Origin: Plasmodium brasilianum
Lineage: Eukaryota > Apicomplexa > Aconoidasida > Haemosporida > Plasmodiidae
DNA: 64,000 nucleotides
NCBI RefSeq assembly: GCF_023973825.1
Contig: NC_090118.1
Coordinates: 124,001-188,000, forward strand
Direction of reading: 5' to 3'
Shown here in pieces: positions 10,937-23,503 of this stretch; the first letter of the stretch is position 1; every line of letters starts with the position of its first letter. Under the pieces are notes generated by a model. That model had not been told where the DNA came from. It searched no databases and saw only the letters and a program-made list of their open reading frames with translations. The position numbers and the translations under genes were made by a program.

Positions 10937-11634
10937 TAGGTGACCACTATTATTTCAAAAAAATGAACATAATTTTTTCTTTTGTTTTTCATAAAAATTG
11001 CGACCATTTCCTTTTTTGTGTTTACGTAGTCTCACATTTTAACAAGGGAAAAAAATAAAATAAATTAATGGTAATAGTAATAATAAAAATAATAGCAACA
11101 ATAATAATAGTAATAACAATAACAGTTACAATAACAGTGGTAACAATATTAGCGGAAGGCCAAATCAGCCTATATTGGTGGAAAAATTCATATAGTGAAA
11201 AAAAAAATTTCTAGTACTATAAAAAATAAGTTAGGGGGTGAAACAATATTTTATGTAAATTCTAAAACGCTTTGTCGTCCTGAAAAAGTTGATTTTCCTT
11301 CATTCACTATATACATATGTACTTATACATATATATACTTATACATATATACTTATACATATATACTTATATATATATATATACTTACACATATATACTT
11401 ATATATGTATATTTTTTTTTAATTAAAATAAAATTTTACGTGTATTATAATAAAGCCAAAAAAAACAATACGTTAGGAGTAAAACAAAAAAAAAAAAAAA
11501 AAAAAAAAAAATGAGGGGAAAAAAAATAAATAAAAAGGAGAAATAACGAAAAAGCAAACAAAAAAACTAAGAAAGAAAACATAAAACATAATACATAAAT
11601 AAAATTGTGCAACATATGACAGCAACACTTGATG
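10475..11634. other. Intergenic region between CCDC124-like and TRAPPC11-like genes
   Basis: About 1.2 kb with an (AT)n tract at 10898-10934, a block of tandem ATACTTATACAT-type words at 11315-11405 and a 27-base poly-A near 11486-11512. It also contains a coding-like remnant, listed separately at 11064-11310. Confidence 0.65.
11064..11310 (+). pseudogene. Coding-like remnant in two overlapping frames, unidentified
   Basis: One frame (11064-11195) is Asn/Ser-rich and ends with GRPNQPILVEKFI before a TAG. A second frame, open from 11153 and offset from the first, reads AYIGGKIHIVKKKISS, then GGETIFYVNSKTLCRPEKV and DFPSF, before dissolving into ATAC repeats after about 11310. The composition of both pieces is protein-like and unlike the flanking DNA. 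There is no credible start codon or splice junction joining them into a full gene, and the strand is opposite to both neighbours. A decayed gene copy or an internal exon of an unseen gene are both possible. The family is not recognised. Confidence 0.4.
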
Positions 11635-14600
11635 CTATATTACAAATAATTCAATATTTTCTGATGAAAACACGTTTATATTGTTTTTTATTTTCGTTTT
11701 TCTTTTAATTAGTACATTAGGTAAGTTTACAAAACCATAGGTAAAAGCAATGAAAGACCATTTCAATCGAAGTGTTTGATATGGCAATAAAATATTTTTC
11801 ATTATTCTAACTCCAGTAACTATATATTTCTTCTTACAGTTCTTATTTTCATCATCTGATATATAGTAATCTTGATCAATTAAATTTTCTAAATCATTTG
11901 ATGAAAACGATGAAGAATCTGAACTACTCTGAGATACGCTTTTATTATTATAATATTCCTGTTTTGTCCTTTTTTTAAAATCTAAAACTTTATTATTACT
12001 TTTGTTATTACTATTTGTTTGATCCAAATAAAATTTATTAAGGTTCGCTTTTTTTTTTCGTCCTTTTTTTTTATCATATAAAAAAATAATAACTTCTTCT
12101 GTAATATTTGTTTCATTCCTTATTACTGACTCAACAATAAAAATTTCGTTACATTTTACAATTTTTGAATAAATTAGGTCTATTCTGATTTTGCTTTTTT
12201 TCTGCTCATTCATAGTAGAGTTCAATTCTTTAAAATAAGTCAAATCATCGTAAGGAACTTTTAAAGAGTTGGTAAATATTACATCCTTAAAAATTTTATT
12301 AAATGGAAAAAGGAAATTTCGATAATTAAATTTATATTTTATAAGTATATTTCTATTACTATGTATTGTTACTAAGTCACAATATGTACTTTTATGAGAT
12401 AATGTTATTGTATTATTTAAATTCCTATTCGTTATACTTTTAAGAAATATACTATTTTTATTATTGTTATATACATATATATAATAGCTCGTTAGATCAC
12501 TCCTCATCCTTCTGTTATCATCTTTACCAATATCCTTATGATTTTCCTCTTCTAAATTATACTTTTCTAATTTTCCTTGATTAATTTCATGTTCGTTGTT
12601 GCTACCATTAGCATTTCGCTTGCGATCACTTTCGTCTGCACATTCATATTTTGTATTCCAGACCTTTTCTACGTTATGCCCCTTTTCTGCACTTTCGATA
12701 GAATGTCTGCTTTGTGTTCTTTCCTCCACCTTGTTTTTATTCCATAATGCGTTTATTCGAGTAATCATAGTTATTATGGAAGGCTGAACTGAGTACTCAA
12801 CTGAAAAGTTTAACTCATCTTGAAAATAAATGTTCTTAAAGGATAATTCAAATTTTATATTTACATTCTTGGTATTTGTTGGACGCACAAGAAACGGTAT
12901 ACATATCAGTTTATTCTTACCACTTGTATAAAAGGAAAAAATGCTTCGTGTACAATTTTTTTTCTTTTTTTTAATGTTATATGATATGTAGCATTCGTTG
13001 CAAAAATTGCTTCTTCCGTACAGTCTTTTAACACTTTTTTCTCTCCTTTCGTTTTTTTCTCTCCCTTTTTTTTTTTCTCTTTCTTTTTTATTTTCTCTTC
13101 TCTCATTTTTGCCTCTTCTTCCTTTTTTTTCTTTTGCTTTCCCTTTCTTTCTTTCTACCTCAAAAAAAAACAAATTCATTTCTTCATTGTTAATCCTCTC
13201 GTTCGTTTCATCGCTTAATTCATATGATAATAATTTATGAAAAGTTTCATCTAGAGCTAACTCTTTCACTTCCTCATTGTTAATTAATAAGTTAGCTGTA
13301 TCATTTACACATTTATTACTGTCATTTGTTCGATCATCATCCTCTTCATCATTACTAGAACAGCTACTGTTATCGAAACCTTCGGAGGTACTTTCAACAC
13401 TTGTAACTTCATTGTTCTGATTGACCTCTTCTATCATTCCTTCTTTATCATAATTTTTAACATTTAAATGTGTCGTTTTATCATTTGTTCTCCCTTGAGA
13501 TAATTTGCACATATTCTTATGGCCCTCGAATTTAACCTTTTGCTCCTTATTAATTTGTTGAACACCTATCACATTTGCACGTTTTGTTAATAAATAAAAG
13601 GTGGAATTATTCAAATTGTCAGTTATATATGAAAAATATAATTCAAAATTTTTTATACATTTAGAAAAAGTAATAAATATATATGAAATGTTGTACTCAT
13701 TCAAATAGAGAATGTAATTATTGGGATAAACAAAATAATTTACATATTTCATTAATAACCTTCCATAGATATATTTATTTTTATTGCAAATAATTTTATT
13801 CTTATATTGATTTAAGTACAACCCTTTCTTTAATTTATAAAAATATGAATTATCAACTTCATCGCAATTATTCCTAATTTCAAATATTTTAACTTTTTCT
13901 ATATTCTCTTCATTTGAATAATTGTAGGTGCTCTTAAACCCTCCTGTGATATTTTCTCCCCCATTTGCATAATTATAATCATTCTTCCTGCTGACCTGTT
14001 CAGAATTGTTAATAACTGGATCATTATTTAGCTTGCTTAAATTAGTTGAAATATGATCGTTTTTAAAAACTTTGGACTTGATACTTGTCAACAATTCTTC
14101 TTCTGTGTATTTATCTACTGCGCTTTCCATCACCTGTGACTGATGTACCTCCGAATCATCTATTCCTTCCAAATATTCTTTTCTTAGCATGCACGTACAA
14201 ATTTTATCTATTTTTATTTTTATAATTTGCTTATATATGTAAAGATACAATTCAATATATTCAATGTCTATTTCATTCTCCACTATATTGAATAAACCTA
14301 GATTCACCATATTTCTTTCATTCAAAAAAAATAAAGCCTTCCTCCTCCTCCTCCTCTCTTTCAATTTGTTATCATTCATAGAATAATCTTCTTCAAGTAA
14401 TAAATTTTCCTTCCTTATATGATCAAGAAAAAAGGATTCCTCTTTATCTTTGTCATTTAAAGCGTGTGCATTGAGGAAAATTGTTCCCTCATAAAAATTA
14501 GAAAAATTTAATTTAAAAATTAATATTTCTTTATTTATTAACATAGTAATAAATGGTAGAAAAACGAAATTGGTATGACTCTTATTTTTTATTTCTAAAA

Positions 14601-17085
14601 AAATCTTAAGATTATTCTTTTCAACTAAATAGTATATCTTTGCATAAACATAACAAATGTTTAAGCTCATCTCCATAGGAATAACTACATTTCCACCATA
14701 TATGAGCTTAAAATATCTTGTAATAAAAATAACAAATTCCTTCTGTTCCTTATGTTTTTCATTCTTAATTAAAATATTTAAATATTCAAAGCATATCTTA
14801 ACAAATAATACTTCGTAATCCTTAATATTAAATTTTTCATTCTTTAAATTCCTGTCATCTACTTCTATTCTTACCCTATCGTAGCTTAACAAAAAACCTA
14901 AACAGTTCAACACTAAATATATCATAGGCTCGTATGTATGTCCATTGCTGAAAAGGTGGAGAATAAATATTTCTTGCTAATTTTTACAAACACTGGAGTA
15001 CATATGTATATGCATGAACACACGAGAAACTTTTTTTAAAATACAAAAGAAACATTTGCAGCTGATTCATAAATTATTATTGTGTAAAAAAATATTTTAT
15101 AAACAGTAGTGCCTAACACTATGAATAACAGCGTAGACAATATGTAAAGGTACATGCAGATATACATATGCGTAAACATACAAATCACAAGAAAAGTTTT
15201 TTTTACCTCATTTTCAAATAACTGCTATTCCCGTCGAAATTTTGCAGAGCAGAATAAAAATCATTCAAGTTATATATCTCGCTTTTCAAAATAGCTGTGT
15301 CGACTGAACCAGAAAAGAAAAACTCTTCACCATTGTTAAAGAACATTAACAACAAATATAAGCAAAAAATATAATTTCCTTTTTCAAAATAAATCATACA
15401 TAAAAAATAAATAACAATTCTTGATAAACTGCTAATTTTATTTATATTAATAATAGGAAATATTTCGATTAAGAAATTTAGAATAAAATCATATAAATAT
15501 GATTCCGGGGCTAAATTAAAATAGGTAGCAAATTGTACATTTGAAAACTCACTAAGTAATTTGCTTCTTTTTGTAAGAGTTTTAATTTTATAATAAATAC
15601 ATAAACAACTGTATATGCCATACAATACTATATCATGAGTATTCATATTAAATGTTTCAATAATTCTATAAAAATAAAAGTAAATACATGAAAGTAAATT
15701 ATAATATAAATATTCCTTAATAATTGTATCATATAATGTATGCACCACTTCGTTCATTCCTTCAGTTTTAGCTTTATTTAACTTGTTCTTCTCTTTCTCA
15801 TCCTCGCATGCAAAATATTTTACATAGTTTATAAAATCTTTTCTGCTTGTAATGTTAAAATTATTAATAACTTCTGTAAGTTTGTTATTAGTATTGCTAT
15901 TGTTACTGCTATTACCATTCCTGTTTCCATCATTGTAGGTACTACTCTCATGATTATCGTCATGTTCTGTATTTTCCTCCTCACTCATTAGAGCCAAAAA
16001 AATTATTTTGTTATGTGTATATATATGATGCACACTTTTCTTAATGTCTTTAAAATACAAATAAATAAATATCATTCTTATACTAATATAATTAAAAAAA
16101 ATAACATACTCAAAAAATGTTGACTTATCTGAAAAGATTTTTTCTCCCACATTTTCATAAAATACTTTGCATAAATTCACATAAAGTTTCATACTTTCAT
16201 CATACTTTTCTAGCATCTCTAATATATATGCTTTTTTAAAATTATAGTTAAAAAAACTTTGCATATTTTTTGCACTCTTACTTTCATAACTTACTATATA
16301 TTGTTTGAAAAATGAATTAACACAGTCTTTTAACAAATTTTCTAATTTTTTTATTTTATTATGTATCTCTTTTAATCCTAACGTGATAAATATAGCACTT
16401 ATATTCCTAGAATTTAACAAACTAATGTATTTAATATATTCTTCCGTATTCTGCGTATTTTCCGGTAATATAACTAGTAGAATTATTTTACAATTTTTTT
16501 TTCTTTCCATAATTATGGTATTTATTTCTTCTATTCTTTTAATTAATTCATTATTTACATCATTCATAAATTCAACATTTTGAACACAAGCGTAATTTGA
16601 TAATTTTTTTTTTTTTTTTTTATCTCATCCTCATTTACGCTATCTGCGTTTACATTATTTCGGCGAAGGTTTTCCATATCTAGAATGTCTCCATTCAGAC
16701 TATCTATCAATGTGTTCTTGTTTTCTTCATTTTTACCATTAGTTTCATTATGCGTATCGTCTATATCACGGAAGTCAATGTAGTTATCCACATCATTTAT
16801 AATATTTTGCCAGTCAACACAAAAAATAATAACAGATGAGACGATTTTTATTTTTCTTAACCACGCTTGTTGTAAGATACAACATTTTTTTTCAGGGATA
16901 AATGAATTATTCGTAAAGTTATTTATTTTATTAATATTGTTATAATTATAGCTATTTATTGTAACATTTTTATTTTTCATATCATTTTGAAGATTTTTAA
17001 TTATTGTTTCTCTTATGTTATCATTAACTATTACAGCCACATTTATGTTTGCCCTATCGTATATTTCCTCGTTGTATAGCTCCAT
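11635..17085 (-). CDS. TRAPPC11-like (Foie-gras/Gryzun) trafficking subunit, frame broken at an 18-base homopolymer
   Basis: The first ATG is at 17085. An intron lies at 15206-14948 (GTAAAA donor, CAG acceptor) and joins smoothly across AG/C to SNGHTYEPMIYLVL. Upstream, the frame changes at the poly-T run 16604-16621 (poly-A in the message): before it the text ends DEIKKKKK, after it KLSNYACVQNVEFMNDV is open in another frame. A length one base longer or two bases shorter restores one frame of about 1730 residues. The part around residues 200-450 has the Foie-gras pattern (LGLKEIHNKIKKLENLLK, then FNYNFKKAYILEMLEKYDES). The extreme C-terminus, LPYQTLRLKWSFIAFTYGFVNLP, fits the Gryzun domain. 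TRAPPC11 acts in the TRAPP III complex in ER-Golgi and autophagy traffic. The length, against about 1130 in human, comes from acidic and Lys-rich inserts. Confidence 0.75.
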
Positions 17086-19591
17086 TCTTTTTGTATACAA
17101 AAATAAACGAAATGTGTATTATATGTGCCTAAGCACGTAAGATTTGTGTCTCCATATATATACATACAGTCATACATACATATATATACATAATTGCATA
17201 CACACTTATTATGTGTGCTTTTTTATTATTCCCCAAATATTCATATATTAAGCCATATACTCTTCTCAAAAATTTTCATAAAAGTTTCCTTCATATGTAC
17301 TCTCTTTTATTCTTTTCTTTTCTTGTTTTATAATATTTTATGTAATTTTTATAAACAATTAAATTACTCATAAAAACTATGCTCTATCGCAAGTTCATTG
17401 TCTGTAACCTCTTATAAATTTTGTGATATTTTTAAAAATACAGTTACGATGAAAATTCCTCAACACAGTTATACATTCGTTCATTCATTGTTTTAGCTAT
17501 TTATTTTTCCTTTTTTTCTCTGTTTAGTAAGTGTTATAATTTTACTCAATAATGTAGCTTTACCACTACAATGACTTTTATTACTTTTTTTTTTTTTTTT
17601 CTTTTTTAAATAATTAAAATTGACAGGTGGAGGTAATCCCAATTTTTCTACACTAAAAAAAAAAAAAAAAAATTCGTTTGCTTAAATATGCCATATATAT
17701 ACATAAACGTTCTCACATGTACATGCTGCATACATATATATATATATAATACAGTTTTTTATAGTTTATTTAAATTTAATACTTTAGATGCTCACATTTA
17801 TATTTTTCCTACAGAAATATAAAAGACCTCGTTTTATTTTTTTATAATTGAGGAAAAGATATACCTTTGAGTTAAGAAGAAACCTTCAAATATTGTAGTA
17901 AATACATGATATAATATCATCATAAAATTTCGCTGTATGAGATGCAAAATATAAAAGCCAAAAATATTATAGCATTTCCTTATGCATTTTTTCTTGAACT
18001 ACGAAATATTTTAATATAAAAATATGGTATTATGTGTATAAAAATTTATTCTATTTGAAAAAATTTTTGCCTTAGCAGAATTTGGTAGAAGTAATTTATA
18101 ATATAATTTTCAGATAAACAAGTATGCATAGCAGTATAGCTGTAAATTAATGCTACAGTTAATTTGAGAGTATTATGGTGTTTAAGCCAAATTATATTGT
18201 GCTAAGGAAAATTTTTACTATCTGAAAAGTGTAGGTATTTAGGGGGAAAAAAAAAATAAAATAATGTGCTTCAAGAATTTTCTTATTCTTTTCTATTTAT
18301 GTATTATTAATTTCATGTAAGCATTTTTTTTTTTTTTTTGTTAACAATAATACTAACATTATAAGTTAATATAATTACTTATATGCTAAATGAAGAAGAG
18401 AAAGAAATAATACTTTTGCTTTTATCTAAAATGTAACTGTAACAACTTAAATAACTCACACCTAATAAACATAATTACATGATCTCATGTTAATAATAAT
18501 TTATCTAAAAAATATAGCCCTTTCTGTACACACATATTTATTAAACCTTTTATTAAATCTTTCATCTTGTGTAAACATAATATATATACACATATATATT
18601 TCAAGTTTCGATTTAAAAGAAGCCATTATATCTTCCCCTTTCAACACATTTTAATTTTCCTTATTTCTCCTATATTTAGAGATTTATTACAATAGAACTT
18701 TATACATACTTTTGTTTAATTGCATATAAATTTATATGTAACAAACTTTTTTTTTTTTTCCTTTTTTGTTCCTTAATTTTGAATATTTTTTTTATTTAAA
18801 ATTTCAAAAAAAAAAAAAAAAAGTGCTATTTACAAAGATAAAAATTGTCAATACGCAGACAGTTTATAATCAATTTTAAATATTTTTATTAAGAAACAAT
18901 TTTTGGAAATATTTAATATGTTTAAATATTTCTAAAAGTGTTACTAAAGAACAAATATATTATATATACATAAATATTAACTTCCTTTTAAGACTAACAG
19001 AAAACTAAACAAATTTTTTAAAATAAATTTGTAAAATCGGTATTTCAAAAAAAAAAAAATAAAATCATTTAGCTTCAAGATATATGTTTAATATATATTT
19101 TTTGTAGGCATAAAAAAATGCATCTTATGAAAAAACAAGAGAAGGAAAATCACACACACACAACAAAAAAAAAAAAAAAAGCACAAAACAAAAATTAACA
19201 AACCCTTCATTCTGGACTCAGAAAAAATTTAACACTTTTTTGAATCTGTAATTGCTCTTTTTCTTTTTCCCCTTTTTTTGCGTATTCTTTTTTTCCCTTT
19301 TTTTATTTCACGCTTTACCTTATGCGAAAAATGAGCAACTAAAGTTGTATTAGTTAACAAAACTGGTAAAAAGAATTTATAAGGGAACAGTAATTTCCTC
19401 TTTTTCTTTTTATAAACCTCTTTTTACGAAAAGACAAATATGTTATATATAGCTAATTATAAATTTATATTGTACTGTATGTGTTAAAATGTTTAATTTC
19501 CTGTTTTGATGTTATTTACATTAAGCTTAGTACACAATCAAGTAAAATATATAACCAAAAATAAATAATATATATATGCACATTTTTGAAA
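17086..19591. other. Intergenic region between divergent genes
   Basis: About 2.5 kb between the 5' ends of the TRAPPC11-like and glutaredoxin-like genes, with many poly-A/T runs. The segment 17493-17998 contains coding-like sequence on the minus strand, listed separately. The remainder shows no supported feature. Confidence 0.6.
17493..17998 (-). CDS. Orphan 3' exon(s) of an unidentified small gene
   Basis: A probable terminal exon runs 17652-17493, after a strong poly-T/TTTTAG acceptor. It encodes VEKLGLPPPVNFNYL, a Lys run, then SNKSHCSGKATLLSKIITL and a basic tail ending KINS before TAA. The reading frame passes in phase through a 16-A run, and the codon composition is coding-like. A candidate preceding exon at 17998-17865 (acceptor TTCGTAG, donor GTATAT) joins in phase and adds 44 residues ending EGFFLTQ. 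I found no convincing exon with a start codon further upstream, and the product is not recognised. The terminal exon is more certain than the upstream one. Confidence 0.4.
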
Positions 19592-19840
19592 ATGGAGCCT
19601 GAAAACGCTGAAGCTATCGATGATCAAAATTCCAACCTGAATGATGACCAAAACAATGAAGGTAAGTTTAAAAAAAACTAAAAAAATATGCACATCTTTT
19701 CTTTTTCTCCTGAATATCTTCAAATGGATTCCGAATTTTTTTTTCTTTTTTTAGAGCAAACTGGGGTGACAATAGGTATACATTAAATAAGAAAATGAAA
19801 AAAAAAGTAGTTGTTACAACGACGAAGCATTAAGAAGTGC

Positions 19841-19892
<52 letters not shown>

Positions 19893-20562
19893 TATAATAT
19901 ATATTATATATTTATTTATATATTTATGATTATATATGCATGTACGATAATTATATTATTAAATATAGAAAAATTAAAAAAAATTATCTTTTTCAGCGCA
20001 AGAGGCGGAAATTGTATTAATAACAACTTCTCTTGGAGGAATAAAGTCATCATTTTTTTCTTCTTTGAGAGCACAAAATTTGTTAAATTGTAAAAAATTA
20101 ATGTATTTTGTAATAGACTCCAATAGGGACACAAGCACAGCAAAAAGTAAAAAAAAATGTATATAATTTTATTTTTTTACCAACATATTGAATTCTTTTC
20201 TTGTTATAATATATAACCTTTTTGCAGACTTAAAAGACGGAGAATTGTTTAATAAATGGAAAGAAGATGAATTACTGCTTTCTAACGAAGCTGGAGTAAT
20301 TTTACCTCAAATATTAGTTGATGGTGTTTCGATAGGAAATGACATCGCATTACAAAATTTAGAAGATGAAGGAAATTTAGATTTCTTAATAACTAGATTA
20401 AAATGCCCCAATTGTTTAAGTGATAAATCTAACACTGACATAAGTTGTCCTAGTTGTAAATATGATTATGTAAGTTTAATTTCTGAAGACTTAATTAAAA
20501 ATAATGGCGTAATAAGAATATTACAAGGAGAATTATATAATGAAGAACAAATAGCACAATAA
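19592..20562 (+). CDS. Glutaredoxin-fold protein lacking the active-site cysteines, with C-terminal zinc ribbon; four exons
   Basis: Exons 19592-19661, 19755-19775, 19997-20146 and 20228-20562 join in phase to 191 residues. The second exon is only 21 bases. After an acidic N-terminus, residues 35-135 fit a glutaredoxin-like fold. The first strand is EIVLITTSLGG; the loop that would carry CPYC has none. It is followed by the cis-proline segment LPQILVDGVSIGN and a final helix with EDEGNLDFL. This DG-x-x-x-G pattern is typical of glutaredoxins and of the cysteine-less SH3BGR group. The tail has C140-x2-C143 and C154-x2-C157, a likely zinc site. A glutaredoxin fold followed by Cys pairs recalls GRXCR proteins. 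A redox-inactive adaptor role is inferred; the partner is unknown. Intron 2 (19776-19996) contains a long (AT)n tract. Confidence 0.82.
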
Positions 20563-23503
20563 AAATTAATAATAGAAGAATTTATAAAATTGTAAAAAGT
20601 AAATTAAAAATAATTAATTTTTTGTCTTAAAATAATCCATTTTTTTATTATATTTTATTTTATATCAGTTCATCGCTTTTTATTGCAACTATCAAAACAA
20701 AATAATTTTAAATTTCACAAAAAATAAATAAATAACATATCACATGAGAACAGCATATATTTTCGCCCAATAATTATGTCCTATTTTTACATATTCAATA
20801 ATTTTCACGTGTTCAACTTCATATATGTGCATATAAATAAAATCCTATTCTAGTTGCATTTGTCTTGACCTCCCTACCCGTGAATCCACATCATTTTTAA
20901 TTTTTGTAATTGGGCTTTTTGAAAAAATATAAATGTCCTCTTTTTTAGTATAATAACTTATTACTTAATACTTATTTTTTATTAACTAAGTAAACTAAGC
21001 TTCTTTAAAACTTTCATTAAAAAAAAATTAATTTGTTAACATGAATAAATATCATGCGTATTTATAAAGACTCGCAAAGCACTGGAACTCTTACTTGTTT
21101 ATTACTTAATTCCGAAAATTTAAAGGTGATATAGTAATCATTCTTACTTTCAGGATCCACTAATATGTTATCATGCCCCTTTGGTTATATACATACATAT
21201 TTCCTTACGTGTTAACACAAATTTGAGACAAAAAATAAATGTGTATACATATACATACAAATTTTCTATTATCTCAAAGCTCTAGTAAAGTTACTTTGTT
21301 ATAATTTTATCTTTTTTATATAACTCTTTCTAAATGTTTTAACCCTTTCATTTTTTCTATATATAAGCTTTTCATATTATAAAACGAAGAACATTTTAAG
21401 GAGAAAAAACATATTCTTAAAACTAGTGCATGTAAAAAAATATAAAAAAATTTTTATCTTTCCTTTAATTATTCACCATATATAACTTGAATTACAAAAT
21501 ATAATATAAATTCAATTAAAAAACTTACTGCAGAAAATTAAGAAACATTCGTTTTTCTTTCATATATAACATAAATTACTTTTGAGATGATAAAAAATAA
21601 ATATAACTTATGTTTTATGTATCCAGGTTTTATTTTTTTTTTTAAATTTAAAAACATCAAAAAAGAAACAGCCTTTTTTCTGAAAAAATGTTTCAATATT
21701 TTCCTTCTAGTAAATTTTGCAAAAATTAAAAAAAGGAAAAGAAAGAATGGGAAAAAAAAAAGGAAACAGAGAAAGATACATTTTTAAATAAAGGGTTTAT
21801 GTTTTTTAAATAATCTTAAAAAGTGTAAAAAAATGTTATTAGGGATTATATCTGTTATTTATAAATTATATTTACTTTTTTTTTTTTTTCCACGTAGCTC
21901 GATGCATGCAAATTAGTAACTTTCATGTTTACACATGTGTATATTAAGGCAAAAGCAAAAGTTTTTTTTCATAATGTATAAATATATATATATAATATAC
22001 ATTTATATATATATATATATATATACATATTATTTATATTTATTTATACAAACAATTTAATATTATTTATGAGTACTATAAAAATGTCTGTAATAAGTAA
22101 TTTTTTTTTTTTTTTAACATATTGCAACTTAATTAAAATGTGTAACATTGATCCTTTTAATTTACAACACACGAAAAAATTGAACATAAATGAACCTTAT
22201 GGAATCAACTGCATGTGTTAATTATAATACCTTTATAAGAGAAAAACAAAAAATTTACATAAAAAAAAAAAAAAGAAAGAAGAAACATAAAAATTATATA
22301 ATGTTAAAATTTGTAAACTCCTTTGTGTCTCTCATATATAATAAAATTTTCAATTTACGCATTTTAATTTGGAAATTTTTTTAAAGTTTAAATGTTGATG
22401 ATTTTAAGTCTTGTTTTTTTTTTTTTTTTTATATATATTATTATGTTGTTTTGAAAGAAAAATGACATTTGTCCTGAAAAACAATTATTTTTTTTTTTGT
22501 TTTTGAAAATTATGTTTTTTAAGAATTACGTTTTTTTTATGTATATGTTTTGAAAATATTGCTTGTTAATGCTCTATTCAAAAATTTATTACAAGTCAGA
22601 AAAAATTCATACTTAACTATATATATAAAGAGAGTAAGAGTTTTTTTTTTTTTTTTTTTTTTATTAACGTTACATACGAAATAGCCAAAGTTTTCCTCAT
22701 TTGTGTATTTACATAAATTTGTAACATTTTTTTTTTTTTTTATAACTATTTTTTTGGCTTGTTCTTTTTTTTTTATTTTTTTATTTTACTATTTGTTGGA
22801 GAAAAAGTTGACTCGTTTTATATATATATAAAAGGTGAGGGTTGTTTTTAATTTTCTACAAATAGGTTAATTATTTATATACGCTTCTTTTTAATTTTTT
22901 TTGTTCAATCGTTGCTTTTTTGAGATCATAAATAATTCTATGTACTTACATTTCAAAAATAAAATAATTTTAAAATAATACATATATTATTCTGCAGCAT
23001 ATATCGCTGTCTTATTTTTATTTTTTTTTTTTCTGTGAACAATTAATGGTGTCTTTATGAGAAGAGGCCAAATAAAAAGAATTTCATTTTTCTCTTTAAT
23101 TGATTAAGAGATAAATTTTAAAATAGTTACAAAGGTTAAAAAGTAGGATACACGAATATTTTAAAATTTATTTTTCTTAAATATAGAATAGAAGGGTCAA
23201 CGACATTTAATAATTGTCATAACGTAAAAAAAGGAGGAAATAATATAGAAAAAAAAAAAAGGCACAGAATAGAATAGAACAGAACAGAACAGGATAGAAG
23301 AACCAAAAATAAACATATAAAAATAGAGAAAATAAGGAGAAAGTATCATATCATCATATAACGTATTAGAACATATGTCATAATAAAAAAAAAAAGGATT
23401 TTTATTTTGAGATTGTATCTTCAATTTTTATGGTACAATCACAACTTTTTAAAATCCGAATTAAAATAGTATTATATAGAGAAATATACATATGACATAA
23501 AGG
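20563..23503. other. Long intergenic region upstream of GAMA
   Basis: Nearly 3 kb of extremely AT-rich DNA with poly-T runs (for example 22414-22430, 22638-22662 and 22728-22741) and (AT)n tracts near 22000-22025. A purine-rich stretch with repeated AGAAC/AGAAT words lies at 23265-23300, just upstream of GAMA. Short Lys-rich open frames here are not convincing genes. It should hold the GAMA promoter. Confidence 0.65.

Noticed and set aside
22190..22384. 64-codon plus-strand frame upstream of GAMA
   Set aside because: Lys run followed by Phe/Ile/Asn-rich sequence; short, no family resemblance, and no splice context.
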